From Caenorhabditis remanei (lineage: Eukaryota; Nematoda; Chromadorea; Rhabditida; Rhabditidae), in the NCBI RefSeq assembly GCF_010183535.1, contig NC_071329.1, positions 10,044,001-10,108,000 on the forward strand: DNA of 64,000 nt, written 5' to 3'. This document shows, piece after piece, positions 23,674 to 36,126 of this stretch. Each line of letters opens with the position of its first letter. Positions within the stretch are counted from its first letter, which is position 1. The position numbers and the translations under genes are program-made. The notes below the pieces were generated by a model, which saw nothing but the letters and a program-made list of their open reading frames with translations, did no database searches and was not told the origin of the DNA.

Positions 23674-24434
23674 TCACATGTGCAAAACGGTGAAGTTCTT
23701 CGGAAGACTTTCTAATGTGCAGTTGCTTAAGTTGGTGCACTTTCTATCGAACGGACATCTGAGGTATTCTGAAGTCGCTAGTTTTGTGGCACATGTGTGA
23801 CAAATTGTGTGTCCGCAGGCTGAAAATTATTAAATGTTATTGATAAAGTTTATAATTTCGAAAGCATACCAAGAACTCTTGGAACACTGTCCGCAGCTTC
23901 TCCATACTCGGTATCACAAATCTCGCACATTTTCCATGGTTTCGTTGTTTCATCTGACTTTTCCTGTGCCTCTTGGAGTTTTTTATAGACGTAGAGCATC
24001 TTCTTCCGATACTTTTTAGTTTGCTCCTTTTCAGTTTTTAATAAACCGAACAGTGATTGAAAATTAGAAGAAGTCGATGAATTTCTCGAGAGAACATCAT
24101 AAATGTAATCCCATTCTCTGTCTTTCTCTTGCTGCTTTTCCAACTCACTCAACTTTTTCTTTTGACATTCAATTGTCTTCTCGAGAGTCTCATTTTTCTC
24201 AACATGTCGTTGAATTTCCATTTCGGAAAAGACACATTCTAGAGTAGAAATAGCGAATCTTTCTCGAACTTTATCAAGATGTTGCTCAATTTCTCTTCTT
24301 TTCTCTTTTTCCTCTTTTATTTCTTTTTCAAGAATCTCATATTCTTTTTTCAATTTTTCTAGTCTTTCCGTGTTGGAAACCGATTCCGGCGCAACGGTCG
24401 CTGACCGTTTGAACATTTTTCGAAGTCGATTCAT
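23674..24434 (-). CDS. Coiled-coil RING-finger protein, probable E3 ubiquitin ligase
   Basis: Two exons (24434-23870, 23819-23674) encode 236 residues. Residues about 20-110 are a long heptad-like charged coiled coil (ERLEKLKKEYEILEKEI and on), with a second helical block to about residue 170. The C-terminus is a C3HC4 RING: CEIC, then ACGHTICHTCATKLA, then RCPFDRKC, with the zinc ligands all present. RING proteins of this kind transfer ubiquitin from an E2; the coiled coil probably mediates dimerisation. The single intron splits the RING just before the second ligand pair. The ATG follows a TTTTCAG acceptor by two bases. C. elegans has a family of small coiled-coil RING proteins of this plan; I cannot name the orthologue. 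Confidence 0.85.
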
Positions 24435-25056
24435 TTCTGAAAACAGAAATTTTGAGTCTAAAGGGAGGTTGAAGAGAAACAAAAGAAAAAGAAGGAGATA
24501 TGTGAAAAATAAAGAAAGGTAGAAAATAGAAAACTGGGTAGAATAACATGGAAACGCGAATGACTTGTTCAATGAGATACTACTTGATCAATATACTCAC
24601 AGGACAGAAGGCGTGTTGCTATTCGAGCGTTGTTATTGATTGATTCAAGATTTTTACTGAACCATAGAATGTGCAGGCAGCTCACGGCCTCCTGCATAGA
24701 CCCTCTCAAAGTACTGCATGCAATGCATTGAGAGGGCCTCCGCTGGAGGCTGCGCAGCTCTGTTTGAGTTTAATATCATTGGAAACTAGGAAAAGAGAAT
24801 GAAGATTCTATTGAAAACCTGAAATCATTAACGACATTACTCTTGAAATCAATACATACTTTCAAAATCTGAAACAATTCAAAATATTACTGTCTTCAGA
24901 TATACCTAACGGTTACAAATATCCGAACAAACTAGTTTTCTCTCATCAATTTGGCAGTAATAACCTACAAAGTAACACTAATTAATCCACTTATTTTCTC
25001 TTTTTTGCATCTATATAAAAACAACATATAGCTGGAATAATTCTTTTCATCCCTTC
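24435..25056. other. Intergenic between divergent RING and collagen genes
   Basis: Shared upstream region of two divergent genes. It contains the foldback hairpin 24671-24762 and AT-rich flanks. ATCTATATAAAA near 25011, about 45 bases before the collagen ATG, is a likely TATA element for the collagen gene. Confidence 0.45.
24671..24762. repeat. GC-rich foldback hairpin of about 90 bp
   Basis: Core arms CCCTCTCAA and TTGAGAGGG surround an 18-nt loop, and imperfect outer arms (GGCAGCTCACGGCCTCC against GGAGGCTGCGCAGCTC) extend the fold. It lies in the upstream region shared by two divergent genes. It is either a short MITE relic or an RNA hairpin. Confidence 0.5.
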
Positions 25057-27053
25057 ATGCACCCATTATCTTCTTCTTTTTTCAAAACACTAGCGTATAT
25101 TCCTACAGTACTCCTCGTATTCTCTCTGATTGTTTTAGTCTATTTTTCAACAGATTTGCAAACATTTGAAGCGAAATGCAAGAGTCAATTGATTCTTTTC
25201 CAGGTTTGCATTTATCTTGAGATCAGAAAGTTACTTTAATTTTTAAGACTTTCGAAAAAGCTGCCTGGAAAGATATAATTGATTTCGAGAAAATACACAC
25301 AAGATCGAGAAGACAGGTACAATATTTCATTGATAAAGGGAAAAAACTATCCATAAGTATCATTCCAGACTGAAAACAGTATTCCGAAGAAACGAAAAAC
25401 TCGAAAATCAAAACTTCGGAAAATGAAAAAACCGCCGAAACTACCTCATTTATATCAGAAACAATTGGTCCCAGTGGCAGAAGAACTCACTGAATTTGAA
25501 GGTTATCGGAACTCTGATTGGAAGAAAGAATCAAAAAGTGATTCTGAAAATGAGTCGGGGGAAACTGAAATTGTGAGGAAAAACAAATAATGTGAGAATG
25601 AGAAATTTATATTTCAGACTACTTCGGGAGTGACTGAAAATCCAGATGATGTTGGGATTGAAGAGAAGGAAACAGAAGAAAATGAAGAGGATTCTGAAGA
25701 TCTGGAGAAACAGGAAACATCTGAAAGTTCAACGGAGCAGCTCATTACAGAAGTCATTCGGAATATGTCAACAAGAGAGATGAAAATGAAATATGGAAGG
25801 ACTGAAGGAGGATTGGCACAACTTTTGGAGATTGACGATGGTGGAGATGAAGAAGAAGAGGAGGATGAAGTGGAAGAGGATGAAGGAGAAGGTGGAGGAG
25901 AGACTGATGGATATTACACTGAAGAAGATGGAGATGATAATGAAGAGGGTTGCGGTAAAATCCATAATTCCCTTACAAACAAAATAAATGTTTAAATTTC
26001 AGCCGATACTGATATAAAATGTTATGGAAATCCATGTCCACGTGGTCCTCCAGGTCCCCCAGGTCTTCCAGGATCTCCTGGAGAAGATGCTCCAGATGGA
26101 ATTGATGGTGGGAATGGAACAGAATGGGAGTTACAAGCAGAGGATCGTGTTATTATATTGGGATGTGTGAAATGTCCACAAGGTCCACGTGGAGTTGAAG
26201 GGGATCCAGGACCACCAGGGGATAAAGGAGGGATTGGAAAGAATGGAAATCCGGGACTCGATGGATACGAAGGTTTCCCTGGTCAAACAGGAGAAGAAGG
26301 AGAATCTGGATATGATGGTGATTTCGGACCAGATGGATGGCCTGGACAGCGAGGAGAGGATTCAAAGATCTACCGTAATCTTCCTGGACCACCAGGTCCA
26401 CCTGGTGTTGTTGGTCCTCCAGGCGACAATGGTGACTATGGAAATTTGGGAAATGCGGGGACTGAAGGGATTGCTGGAGTTGCTGGAGCACCAGGTCATC
26501 ACGGTATTCATGGTCCGCCAGGGGCACCTGGAGCAGTAAGTGAATGATGCCAAATCTCTCGGTTCATTGCATTTTTCAGCCTGGTGAACCTGGATTATCT
26601 GGGGGTTATGTTGGACATTGTAAATGTCCGGAACGTCGTCGACCTGTCGGAGGAGGCGGGGGTGGATATCCACTCTCACCACAACCAGTTTACCAGACAC
26701 CACAATCAGTCGAATACCATCTTCCGTATGCTACATCAACATCTGGATATTATCAGTCTTCTTCTTCTTTTTATTCTGAATCCAATTACGTAGAAACGAC
26801 GACAGAAGCTCCAACTACATCGATTTATCGATATTTCGTGAAAGCTTCTGCACCAGGATACAAAACGTTGTCAACTGATTCCGAATATGTGGAAACGACA
26901 ACAAAGTTTATTCAGACTTCAGAATATTCTGCAGGAAAGGAGAATGCATACGTCGAAAGGTTTCTCCAAAAAGCTTCTCAAGATCTTTCGGAATCTGGAG
27001 CATTCGATCCGCCAGAAGACCATTTGTCGATTTCTAGTAATGGAAGAATCTAA
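25057..27053 (+). CDS. Cuticle-type collagen with long acidic linker
   Basis: Six exons (25057-25203, 25248-25316, 25369-25572, 25618-25954, 26003-26535, 26580-27053) encode 587 residues, roughly double a usual cuticle collagen. The N-terminal helix (AYIPTVLLVFSLIVLVYF) and following segment fit the nematode cuticle collagen N-domain. A furin-like site RSRRQ at about residue 70 would release the ectodomain. Then comes a basic stretch (PKKRKTRKSKLRKMKKPPK), a very acidic Glu/Asp-rich linker to about residue 250, and CYGNPCPRGPPGPPGLPG starting the Gly-X-Y region. That region has two interruptions (around EWELQAEDRVIILGCVKC and EDSKIYRNL), and a CKCP motif closes it. The tail has Gly, Ser/Tyr and Thr-rich repeats with YVETTT twice. 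A TATA-like element is upstream and AATAAA follows at about 27073. Which col gene it is I cannot say. Confidence 0.88.
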
Positions 27054-27356
27054 ATTATTGTCAAAGCATTTTAATAAAGACAGAAAATACTGCGACATTA
27101 TTACTTTTATTACTTTCTAAAAAAAACAAGATACAAGGACAGTACTGTAGGATTATCTCACATTGGGAGCCGGGAGGGGCGTTATCGAGAAGTTGACAGA
27201 AACAGGGTGACAAAAAGGAGACAAGAATAAATGTTACACGATTCAAACTTGATTGGAATTAGAAGAACAAAACGAGTCGCTTATTTTCTGAGAATATGGA
27301 GAAATAAATAATCTGTAATAAAGAAAAATGTTATAGATGATTGCTGCAATTGGTGT

Positions 27357-30300
27357 TCAAGTAGATGGGGATGGATTGCAGAAGTTGACTCCCAGACGAG
27401 ATTGCTTCTTCTTTCGTGGCTTTTTCGATTTTTCCTCGGAACTGGCCGGTGGTGTGTTAGCTTTATTCTCTACTGATTTATCTACTTCTGCCGGAAGAGG
27501 TGGTGGGGTCACCGTCTTTCGTTTTGTGATCATTGTCACTTTCGGTGGTTGATTAGTAGAACGATGGTTGGGTCGACGAGATATAGCTGATGGCTTAAAA
27601 TCAGTCAACGTTGGGTTGTGACGTCTGCTGAAAATGAAAAATATGAGTATGAGATGAGATTATTTCCAAACTCACTTATCATATCCCATGTTATGTTGAT
27701 TGTGTTGTCCTACCATTCCAATAGGAGCCATTTGCAGTCCCATCGGTGTCATTTGAACCATTCCGGGGAACATAGCTATAGGAGGCTGATTGAAATGAGC
27801 TGGTGGTGGAACACTGAAGTTGAAATTTGGAGGCGACATCACGAATGGACCAGACGGTTGTGGATGAGCAAGCTGAGGTGACGAAGTCTTGAATTGTGGA
27901 GCATGTTGTTGTTGTTCTGGATGAGTTTGGTGTATAGCGTGTTGCTGCTCTTGTTGTGTTGGAGATGTCTTTCGCAAAATTTCAACTTTCGGTTTCTGGT
28001 TGTTATTATCTTTTGAATTCTTGGAAGATTTCGAAGCTTTTGAAACGTCGCTTTTCTTTTGCCAATCATCCGACTTCTTTTCTTTCTGATTCTTCTGATG
28101 TTTTTGTTTCTTCGAATTGCTTTGAGCATCAGATAGTTGCTGAAGAATTGAATTTGCCGGTTTCTTTTCTTGTTTTTGATTCTTGTTGCTCATTTCAATA
28201 TCTTCCAAGTTCTTCGATCCATCAGGCTTCTTCAGCATTTGAGGTCCAGATTGTGTGTTTTTCTTGGATGTTGACCCTCCGAGCAACTCCATGAGAGATA
28301 CTTGCTTTCCTGAAGTAGTAGGTACTTCAGAAGATGTTGCAGAAGACGACGACGCTGCTGCAGCTTGAGGGTTTCCAGACTTAATTTTCAGAAGTTTATT
28401 CAACGAATTAGTAAGAGCTTCGGGTGTTTCTACACTATTTCGCTTCATCACATTATTTTCGGACTTTTTCTCTTTCTTTGATTGTTTCTGATTATCTTTC
28501 TTGGAATTGTTCTTCTGATTCTTTGAATTTGAATAAGAACTAGAAGTGGACGGTGTTGAAGTCGATGGCTGCCAATCATTATTTTTCTGTTGATGCTTGG
28601 AATTTTTCTGCGGCAATGGAGTATATGCGCCATCAAATGCTTGATCTACCTTCTTCTGAAAATAAGTTATCAATGTTTTGAAATTTTGAATTTCCACAAA
28701 CCTTATTTTTATCATTTTTTCTAATCAGACCAAAAGTAATATTGAAAAGAGCGGTACGAGGAACACGGAACGCCGAAGTAAGGCGGGAACCGCGGACTTT
28801 TGATCCGCCTTCATACTCTCTATCGAACAGAACATCAATTTTGTCGTCATGAATACCAACAACGGTTCCTTGGACAACTTTCGGAACTTTCTGAAAACAT
28901 GAAAACGTTAATCTTTAATACTCGGTTCGAGTAAACTTACCGTATCAGAAGACATTATTGATACGCGGTCGAGAATCAAAAACTCCACTTCCGAATCCGC
29001 TTGCACTTTTCCATCGTACAGTTCATATCGGAAGAGAATAGAAGGCGAAACATAAAATCGGCCCATAACTGGCTTTTTTACGGGGTCTGCACTAATTACT
29101 TTCTCAACTTCAGTAATCATTTGTCGGTCGACATAAACCGTCCCACACTTCAATTGCTCTGCATCACGGCTAGGAAGATTGTCCAAGAACTCTTTCAGTT
29201 CTCCGAATCTATGATCACGAACTTTTTCCGCCCAAATGTCTTCAGCGTAATAGACATCGTCCATTTGAGTCGATGAAGCTGATTCCAGATGTCTCCACAA
29301 TTCTGGGAATTTTTTCTTGTATTCTGTGATCAGTCGGCATGTCAGATTAGTGTACGACCACACTCGGGTTGTCATTCCTTTGTGGTTTGTATGTTCAGTG
29401 CGATCAGTATAATCAGCCACGCACATATCTCTTTTCGAGAATTTCAAACATAATCCGCAATTGATTTTAGAATCAGATGACAATTGTTGACCTTTCTCTA
29501 CTCGTGCACGTGGTTCATTCCAAAGGAACATTGTTCCAGTGATTCGAGCAAAAAGACGAACATCGACTTGACATTGACGTGCGCAATCATATCCAGCCAT
29601 CCATCGGAGGGATTTCTGATCCACTTGTTTTCGTAATTCTTCCATCACTGCAATTCTGTTATCGGAGACCATTCCAACAACGTCAACTTGACCTGAAATG
29701 ATGAAATAGTTAGCTATCTCTTTAAAAATAACACTCACAGTTCGAAGTTTTTTCATTTCTGTAACCACCAACCATTCCAGGCATTCCGTAAAGAGCCACT
29801 CTGGTGTCTGTGATCCAGACGACAGATTGCTGTGGATAAGCGATAGGAACTGGAAGATCAGCAAGAAGACGTGCGTTTTCAAGAAGAACATCCTGAATGG
29901 TTTTATTTTGATGTTAAGTTTTTTTTGTTTGAAATCTTACTTTCACAACCAGAGGCAACAAAACTGGAATCAGTGTTTGTGGGCTCGACCACTGTTTTAC
30001 AGCCTTCAGAGTAGGTGCTGAGCCATCCTCTCCTTCTTTGGTTTCATACACCAACCCAGTGAATTTGCGAACCCACGCAATAGGGGGTCTGATGTGTTTT
30101 CCCTTCGAATCTTTTTGTCCAGCAATTTCTATAGCGTATCGACTCATCAATCTCTCTGTGAGTTGATTCACGTAAGCTTGCCATTGACGCTTTTCTTCCT
30201 CATTCATATCTATAAGAAACAGATTTTCTAGGTTGTTATTTTGATTCAAACTAACCTTTCACTATGATCTCATCATCTCCGGGTAACTTTCTCACTATTT

Positions 30301-32942
30301 TGTCCTCTCCTCCCCATATTGAGTCAACTTTCGCCAATTTAAGAATAGGCCAATCGATACAAACTTCTTCGTCACACAACTCGGAACCCCATTCAATGAT
30401 ATCTTTTTCGCTTTTTTCATTTTCCACTTTGAGGACCATCGATTCCTTACGAGATGCCATTCCGAAGATGTTACAGTTGGCAAATTTAAGCTGGCCAGAA
30501 TGATTGAGATGCTTCATTGTAGGGAAACCAGGGAAATATACATCCATTTTCACATTTGGAAGTAGTCCCCATTTTACTTGTTCTTTCGGTATTCTATAGA
30601 TTTCTTGTGGAAGCTCCGAGCGAATAACGCTCCATTGGCCGTCATCTTGACGAGTTGAAATACATTCGATATGACAGCCATGAGTATTTCTGAAAATTGT
30701 TCCTTATAAAACTTAACTTACGTGTCTCTTATAAAAATACGTACCTCATATTTTCTTCTCTACTCAGTCGATTTCTCTTCGATTCGATAGCCTCCAAGAG
30801 ACGTTTTTCTTCTATGAAAGGAATCAAAACGACAGCTTCCCAATCATTTCGTTTGCCATTCAAATCGGTCTCAAAGTTTGCAGGATAAAAATCATGAATC
30901 ATCGACTTTGTTGGATCTGATGACATTAATTCTTGTAATGGTTTTGGAAGACAATCGGCTGATGCTTCTGGAAGTACAGCGAGAAGTTGTTCAAACGGAT
31001 GGAAAGGTTGTGAAAGTTCGAATTCAATTTTCATGTTCGCAAATCCTCGAACGTCCGAAATGAACGGTGCATAATGATGTGGATAGAACCAACTCCACGA
31101 AACACATCCGTGATAGTAGTAATGTAAATTCCATTGAATTGCTCGGACATATCCTTCAGCTTGTGCACGAAGTTCAGTCTTGGATATGTTTTTGTACCGA
31201 AGTTTATCGGAATAGTACGACTTTTTGTGACGCTTGAATTGATTGTCTAAAGTTTTAGTCCAGCACGCTTCAACGTTGTTCGCAAAATCGGCATCATCCA
31301 TTCCTGATAAAGCAAGTGTAGCCAGTTCATCATTGAATTCTTCCTCCAAAAGAACATCATCGGAGTTTTCAGAGGAGAGCTGGAAAAAGTAATGATTATA
31401 TAAAAAATAATTGATCTTCAAAATATACCTCTTTCCCGCTCAATTTATCTTCTGACTCGTTTTCTTCTTCGTGATCACTAACGAATGCGGCGTCATCGTC
31501 ACCGTTTTCATCGGTTTCATTTTTTTCGTCATCTTTATCTTCTGCATCACTTTCAATATCTGATGATTCGAAAGCGACGAGCTCTTCTTCGACCGATGCC
31601 TCTTGAAAAATGTCGTTTTGAGACGGACGAAGTTTTTTCGATTCCATGAACTGTTCATCTTCTAGTTTGTCCATGAACGAATTTTTATCGTTCAACGAAA
31701 GCTGTTCCAAAAACTTCTCGAAGCGTGCCAGATTCAAGTAGCCAGATTCGTTGATGTATCCATCGAGGGTAGGCAAAACCTTTTTGTAGGTCGAGTAGAG
31801 AAGGGGAAGAGCATCATCATGAATATGAATACTCGGAAGATGTGGAAGGAAATCGTTTCCAACAAGAAGACCCATCATAATCCAATCGTCTACAATTCGT
31901 TCCATATCGTAAGCAAATGGAAGAGACTCCTGGAAATTAAAAATATGATCAATAAAATTACTTCAGATCGACGAAATACCTTAACATCAGCGAACTCCCA
32001 TGCCAGATACTCTCTGAGGAGTGACAAATGCAGTAAATGGAATGTTTTGACATCTGAATCGGTTCGTTTTGGTTTCTTGTTTTTCTGTTCATTCTTTCTT
32101 GGACGTGAATTGAATGTAACTTCTTCCCGAAGCAACGAGAAATGCGGTTCATGTGAGACAATTCCTAGCATAATGAGATCAGCATCTAGACCGTACATAC
32201 AATGACGAGTGTTAGGATCATATCCTGATTTCGCCCGCTCGGTACGAATAAAGTCCATGATTTTGTGCTCTCCTTCTCCAGGAACCTAAAAACACTGATT
32301 TGTTTGATTTTCAAACAATTGAAACCCGTTACATTATGGCCACTGAGAATGATCTTCCGTCCTTGCCAATGAGAATCCGAAGCTGACTTCTTTTTGATCC
32401 ATTCATCAAGTTTATTGTGAAGGCGAGTCATAAAATAAGTACCCGGAGTAATACAATTCGAATCGAACCGCTTTTCTGTAGGTAAAATTTCGCCATTCGC
32501 GATTGCTTTTTCCATTTGAGAATTAGCAGTACGAGCAGACCTATAAGATTTTCTGCGTGATTATATTTCAGAAAGACAAATTCATTACATGAAACGTCTC
32601 GCTCTTTGTTGATTCATCTTGGCTCGTGGAGCCACGCCGTCAACGGCCATGAAGAACACCTTTTGAGGTCTGATCAAGTTATAGAGATTCTGCAAAACAA
32701 TTATTAGATACCTGGCGAGTGCTTACGAAACCCACTTCAATGTAAGCAAAAATATTGATGAATATCTCTTCCTCCGTGATTCTAAACGTGACATCATCAT
32801 CATTTGGATGTGAGCAATTGTGGATGATTCCATTCATATCCAGATACAAATTATCGAATTCGGGTATCTGAGACTCATTGATCACCTCACTCAGACACGG
32901 ATATCGCTCCGAAGTCCAACGGTAGAATTTCGGAACTCCCAT
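27357..32942 (-). CDS. xrn-1: XRN-1, cytoplasmic 5'-3' exoribonuclease
   Basis: A many-exon gene of about 5.6 kb encodes roughly 1,590 residues. XRN1 degrades decapped mRNA from its 5' monophosphate end in the cytoplasm. The N-terminus [16 protein letters not shown] is diagnostic, followed by the metal-site motifs [69 protein letters not shown] and [15 protein letters not shown]. An acidic insertion (about 31440-31600) interrupts the nuclease core. The helical [17 protein letters not shown] region is followed by the XRN1-specific PAZ/Tudor, winged-helix and SH3-like domains ([20 protein letters not shown]). The C-terminal tail, from about 28650, is Lys/Gln/Asn/Ser-rich and disordered, with a proline-rich end ([12 protein letters not shown]), as expected for a decapping-complex interaction region. 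The long protein with PAZ/Tudor part favours XRN1 over nuclear XRN2. It converges with the collagen gene 300 bases away. Confidence 0.95.
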
Positions 32943-34026
32943 CGCTAGTGTATTTCAATGAGTAATGCTAACTCAAGTAGGATATAAACTATCTTCGTTT
33001 AGATATGAATTCTAACTGAACAGCTGAAATTAGAACACATTAGAGAAAGGATTGAAACATAAACAGTCATTATAAAAGATGAAACGATTTTAGAAAATAT
33101 GCAATACTACTTAATGTGTCACAATAATTAATAATTGTGAGAGAGAATTTCGCAACTTAATTCAGAAAAAAAAAGTTTTTCGTCAAATATATTAATTGAA
33201 CAACTGCATCGCTGCATCATTTCAGCAGAAAAAATCAAGAGTAAAATTTGGAGCGGACATGATTGACCAATTTAAAATAAAACATATTTGTTATTTAAAT
33301 TAGTACCTAAATTTTGAATGTGAAATAAAGTATTTTATTTAGAAACTATCAGCATTGTTTATAATTGAAAAAGTCTATCGCAAAAAGCTGAATTAGTTAA
33401 ATAAAATTTATCCATCCGCGCACGGGTGGTAGAGAAGTAGAGCGGAGAAAGCGAGAAACTGCAGTCCAGTTTTCATTCAAAAGGAGAGAGTGCAGACTAG
33501 CAGAGAACAAAAATGGACCGCGACATGTCGCGAAAGAACATGTCTATATGGCTTCTGATTAAACACGGTGATTTTTTCGGTACCACCTCCTTTAGATGAG
33601 AAATAATATAAAGAACAGTTTCAGTTGAATGTAGTTCTTGAAACAGGGCGCGACTTCAGATAAACTCGAATCAATCTAGATCTTACTTATGGGCGGCAAA
33701 CGATGGATTAACAGAAGCAATGTAAATTGTACAAATTTAATCGATCTCCAATTTTTAGCTAGAAAATGGTAATGTTTAAGACGATTTTTTTTCGGTGTCT
33801 ATACATTTATTTTACCGAAAAGTTGAAAACAATAAAAATGTAAGATTGGACAGAAAAAAACACTCAAAACATTGCAAAATTCATCCAGGAATAGGTGAAT
33901 TACAATTAGAAAAAGGCAGAAAAAAACGTAGTAAAATGAGAATCAAAAGTAACTGATGAGAAGAATAAAAAAAATTAGTTTGTAATTTATGTTTGAAACA
34001 ATGTACAATTGGCAATTGGTAGTAGT
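32943..34026. other. Intergenic about 1.1 kb, xrn-1 promoter and lem-2 3' flank
   Basis: Mostly AT-rich. A GC-richer island at 33415-33560 holds a short plus-strand ORF at 33513-33599 (28 codons; MDRDMSRKNMS then IWLLIKHGD) and, further on, a fragment reading SYLWAANDGLTEA. Neither is confidently coding. The island may be the divergent promoter for xrn-1. Confidence 0.35.
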
Positions 34027-35729
34027 TCACCATCTCTTTTGAGTCGATTTATTGCCAACCCATTTCCAGACAGCACATTCGTTTCCTGATGGGAGAACGA
34101 GGACATCAGTAGCAACACGCGACTCATTGGTATCAATGAACTCAACTGCTTTCTCCCAGCGAGTCATTTCGGCGGCGCGTCTGAAAAAATACTGATAACT
34201 TGAACAGTCATTTCCGAACTCCTCTGTTAATATAAATATTAACCTTACATTCTGCGATGGTTATGTAAGTGCGACGTTTTTATCGTTTAACATACCTTTT
34301 AGCTGGTGGGAACATGAGGTCACGAACGTGAGGTTGCGATAAATACTCATCCCCTTCTGCATTTGATGCCTTGATGAGGTCAGTAATATTCTCAATAAGA
34401 TCATAAAGTTTGTTTTCCTCTATTTCCTTTTGTTCCTTGTATTTTCGATGACCGAGATAAATCCCTGCTCCAATGATTACGACTGAAAAAAACTATTTAT
34501 GCGTAAAACTTGAAACTGCACACTTACGAATGCCGAGAGTTGCGATTGGTAGGATGGCGTAATTGTAGAAGAAGTTGATAGAATCTCGTCCAGCTGCTTT
34601 CAAAACTCCCCAGTACCCAGCAAGATTGGCAGTTTTCGGTTGATGAGTAGTCAATGCGTACGCGATGACAAGAACAACGAAAAGAATAATGATGGCATAC
34701 AATGCCACCCAAATCGCGTCGTTGAAAATGTTTGACTGCTTCACAGTAACTTTTCCAGTTCTTGGATTTTTCTGGACACGAACTCGAGATGAACCAGCAC
34801 GAAGATCATAGCTCTCGCCTGGAACCTTGGATGCATTGAATCCATAACCAAGCACTTTGTTCCATGCGTTTTTAACGATTCCTTTCGAAGGTTCTTCACT
34901 CTTATAGATTATTCTGCTAGACTCCTGTCCTTCAAAATCATCATCATCTTCTTCTCCTGTGGTATTACCCAAATCGTGGAGCCCTTTCGTAACTTTCGAA
35001 GCATAAATCGACTTTCTGGGTGGAGTTGCACCGGGGCGATCACTTCCGAAAGTAGCGAAACTAGGGGTGAAATCAGTAATCAGCCCAGGAACTGGCACAT
35101 GAACTGACTTTGGAGTTGTTGGAATACGAGTGGTAGTGTTGATCGTAGTTTTTGTAGAGGAGATTCTAGCAGCCGATGAAGTTGTAAATGGTGATGGTTT
35201 GTTGATTGGAGACATCTTTTTCGTTGGTGTAGAAGAAACCGGACGCCCTCGTCCGACACTACTAGTGGTGGTGTCTGTACTACGGAATGAAGCTTGACGA
35301 GATTTTGGAGAGAGAATCTCCTCGTCCTCTTGACCGTCATCAGAATCACTCATTTCTTCGACCTCGGATCGATTGAATGTTGAATTTATAGTGCTGTTAG
35401 CTGCGGCCCGAGGAATAGAGCGACGTGAAGTATCAGGAGTTTTTTCTGGTTTTCTGCTTGGAGATTTTGGAACAGCTTTTTGTGTTGTCTTCGGAACTGA
35501 TTTTGCGACAACAGATGCAGATGGAGTAGGGCGAGCAGGTGTCTGAAAACATGTATAATGAAATTGAATTGTTTAAATGGAAACTGACCTTAGCACCACC
35601 AGCAATCAATTTTTTAAGCTTTTTCTCATATAGCGATCGAGTAGTCCCTGTGACTGGGCCAACATTCGCCCCGAGACTGGTCAGTTCGGCACGCAACTCC
35701 GCGTCCGACATTTTCTCAACGTCCACCAT
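34027..35729 (-). CDS. lem-2: LEM-2, inner nuclear membrane LEM-domain protein
   Basis: Four exons (35729-35589, 35542-34528, 34482-34296, 34180-34027) encode 498 residues, essentially the length of C. elegans LEM-2. Residues 1-44 are a LEM domain (MSDAELRAELTSLGANVGPV, then GTTRSLYEKKLKKLI), which binds barrier-to-autointegration factor. A long Ser/Thr/Pro-rich nucleoplasmic linker follows. Two membrane helices come next, AIWVALYAIIILFVVLVIAY (about residue 325) and FYNYAILPIATLGILVIIGA (about residue 375), which place both ends in the nucleoplasm. The C-terminus from about residue 400 is the Man1/Src1-type winged-helix domain ending VWKWVGNKSTQKRW. Two membrane helices and a MAN1-C domain separate it from single-pass emerin. 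The start follows a TATTTCAG acceptor by about ten bases. LEM-2 acts in envelope structure, chromatin anchoring and ESCRT-dependent sealing. Confidence 0.95.
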
Positions 35730-36126
35730 TGTTAACTTCTCTGAAATATACGAAATTCACGTTTTAACAAAAATCAATTATTTAAAAAATCTGACGTGCT
35801 AAAATAAAAAGAGCTTTTGCTCAGAAAAAGCAAGAAAATCGTCTATTTTCGAAGCAGGTCAGAAAATATTGTGTTGCGAAATTTGAATTGTTATGGCGGG
35901 AATTCGCAATGGAGCGAATACGCACCCAGTCTGGCGCGTCTGTGCCGCGTTTGGCATAGCCCGGTTAAAAGTAGAACGTTAAATTAAAATAAAGGTTTAT
36001 TCAGTTCAAAAGTGTTGTTTTTTATAATAAAAATGTAGTGGCTCAGTGTAGTTAGTGGATAAACTGAATGCAAGGTGGTGTAACTTTGCAATCCCGCGAA
36101 TCAACGTTGCAGCATCTACTTCTTGT

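Noticed and set aside
26153..26539. ORFs opposite to or overlapping the collagen exon
   Set aside because: Shadow frames created by the Gly-X-Y codon pattern.
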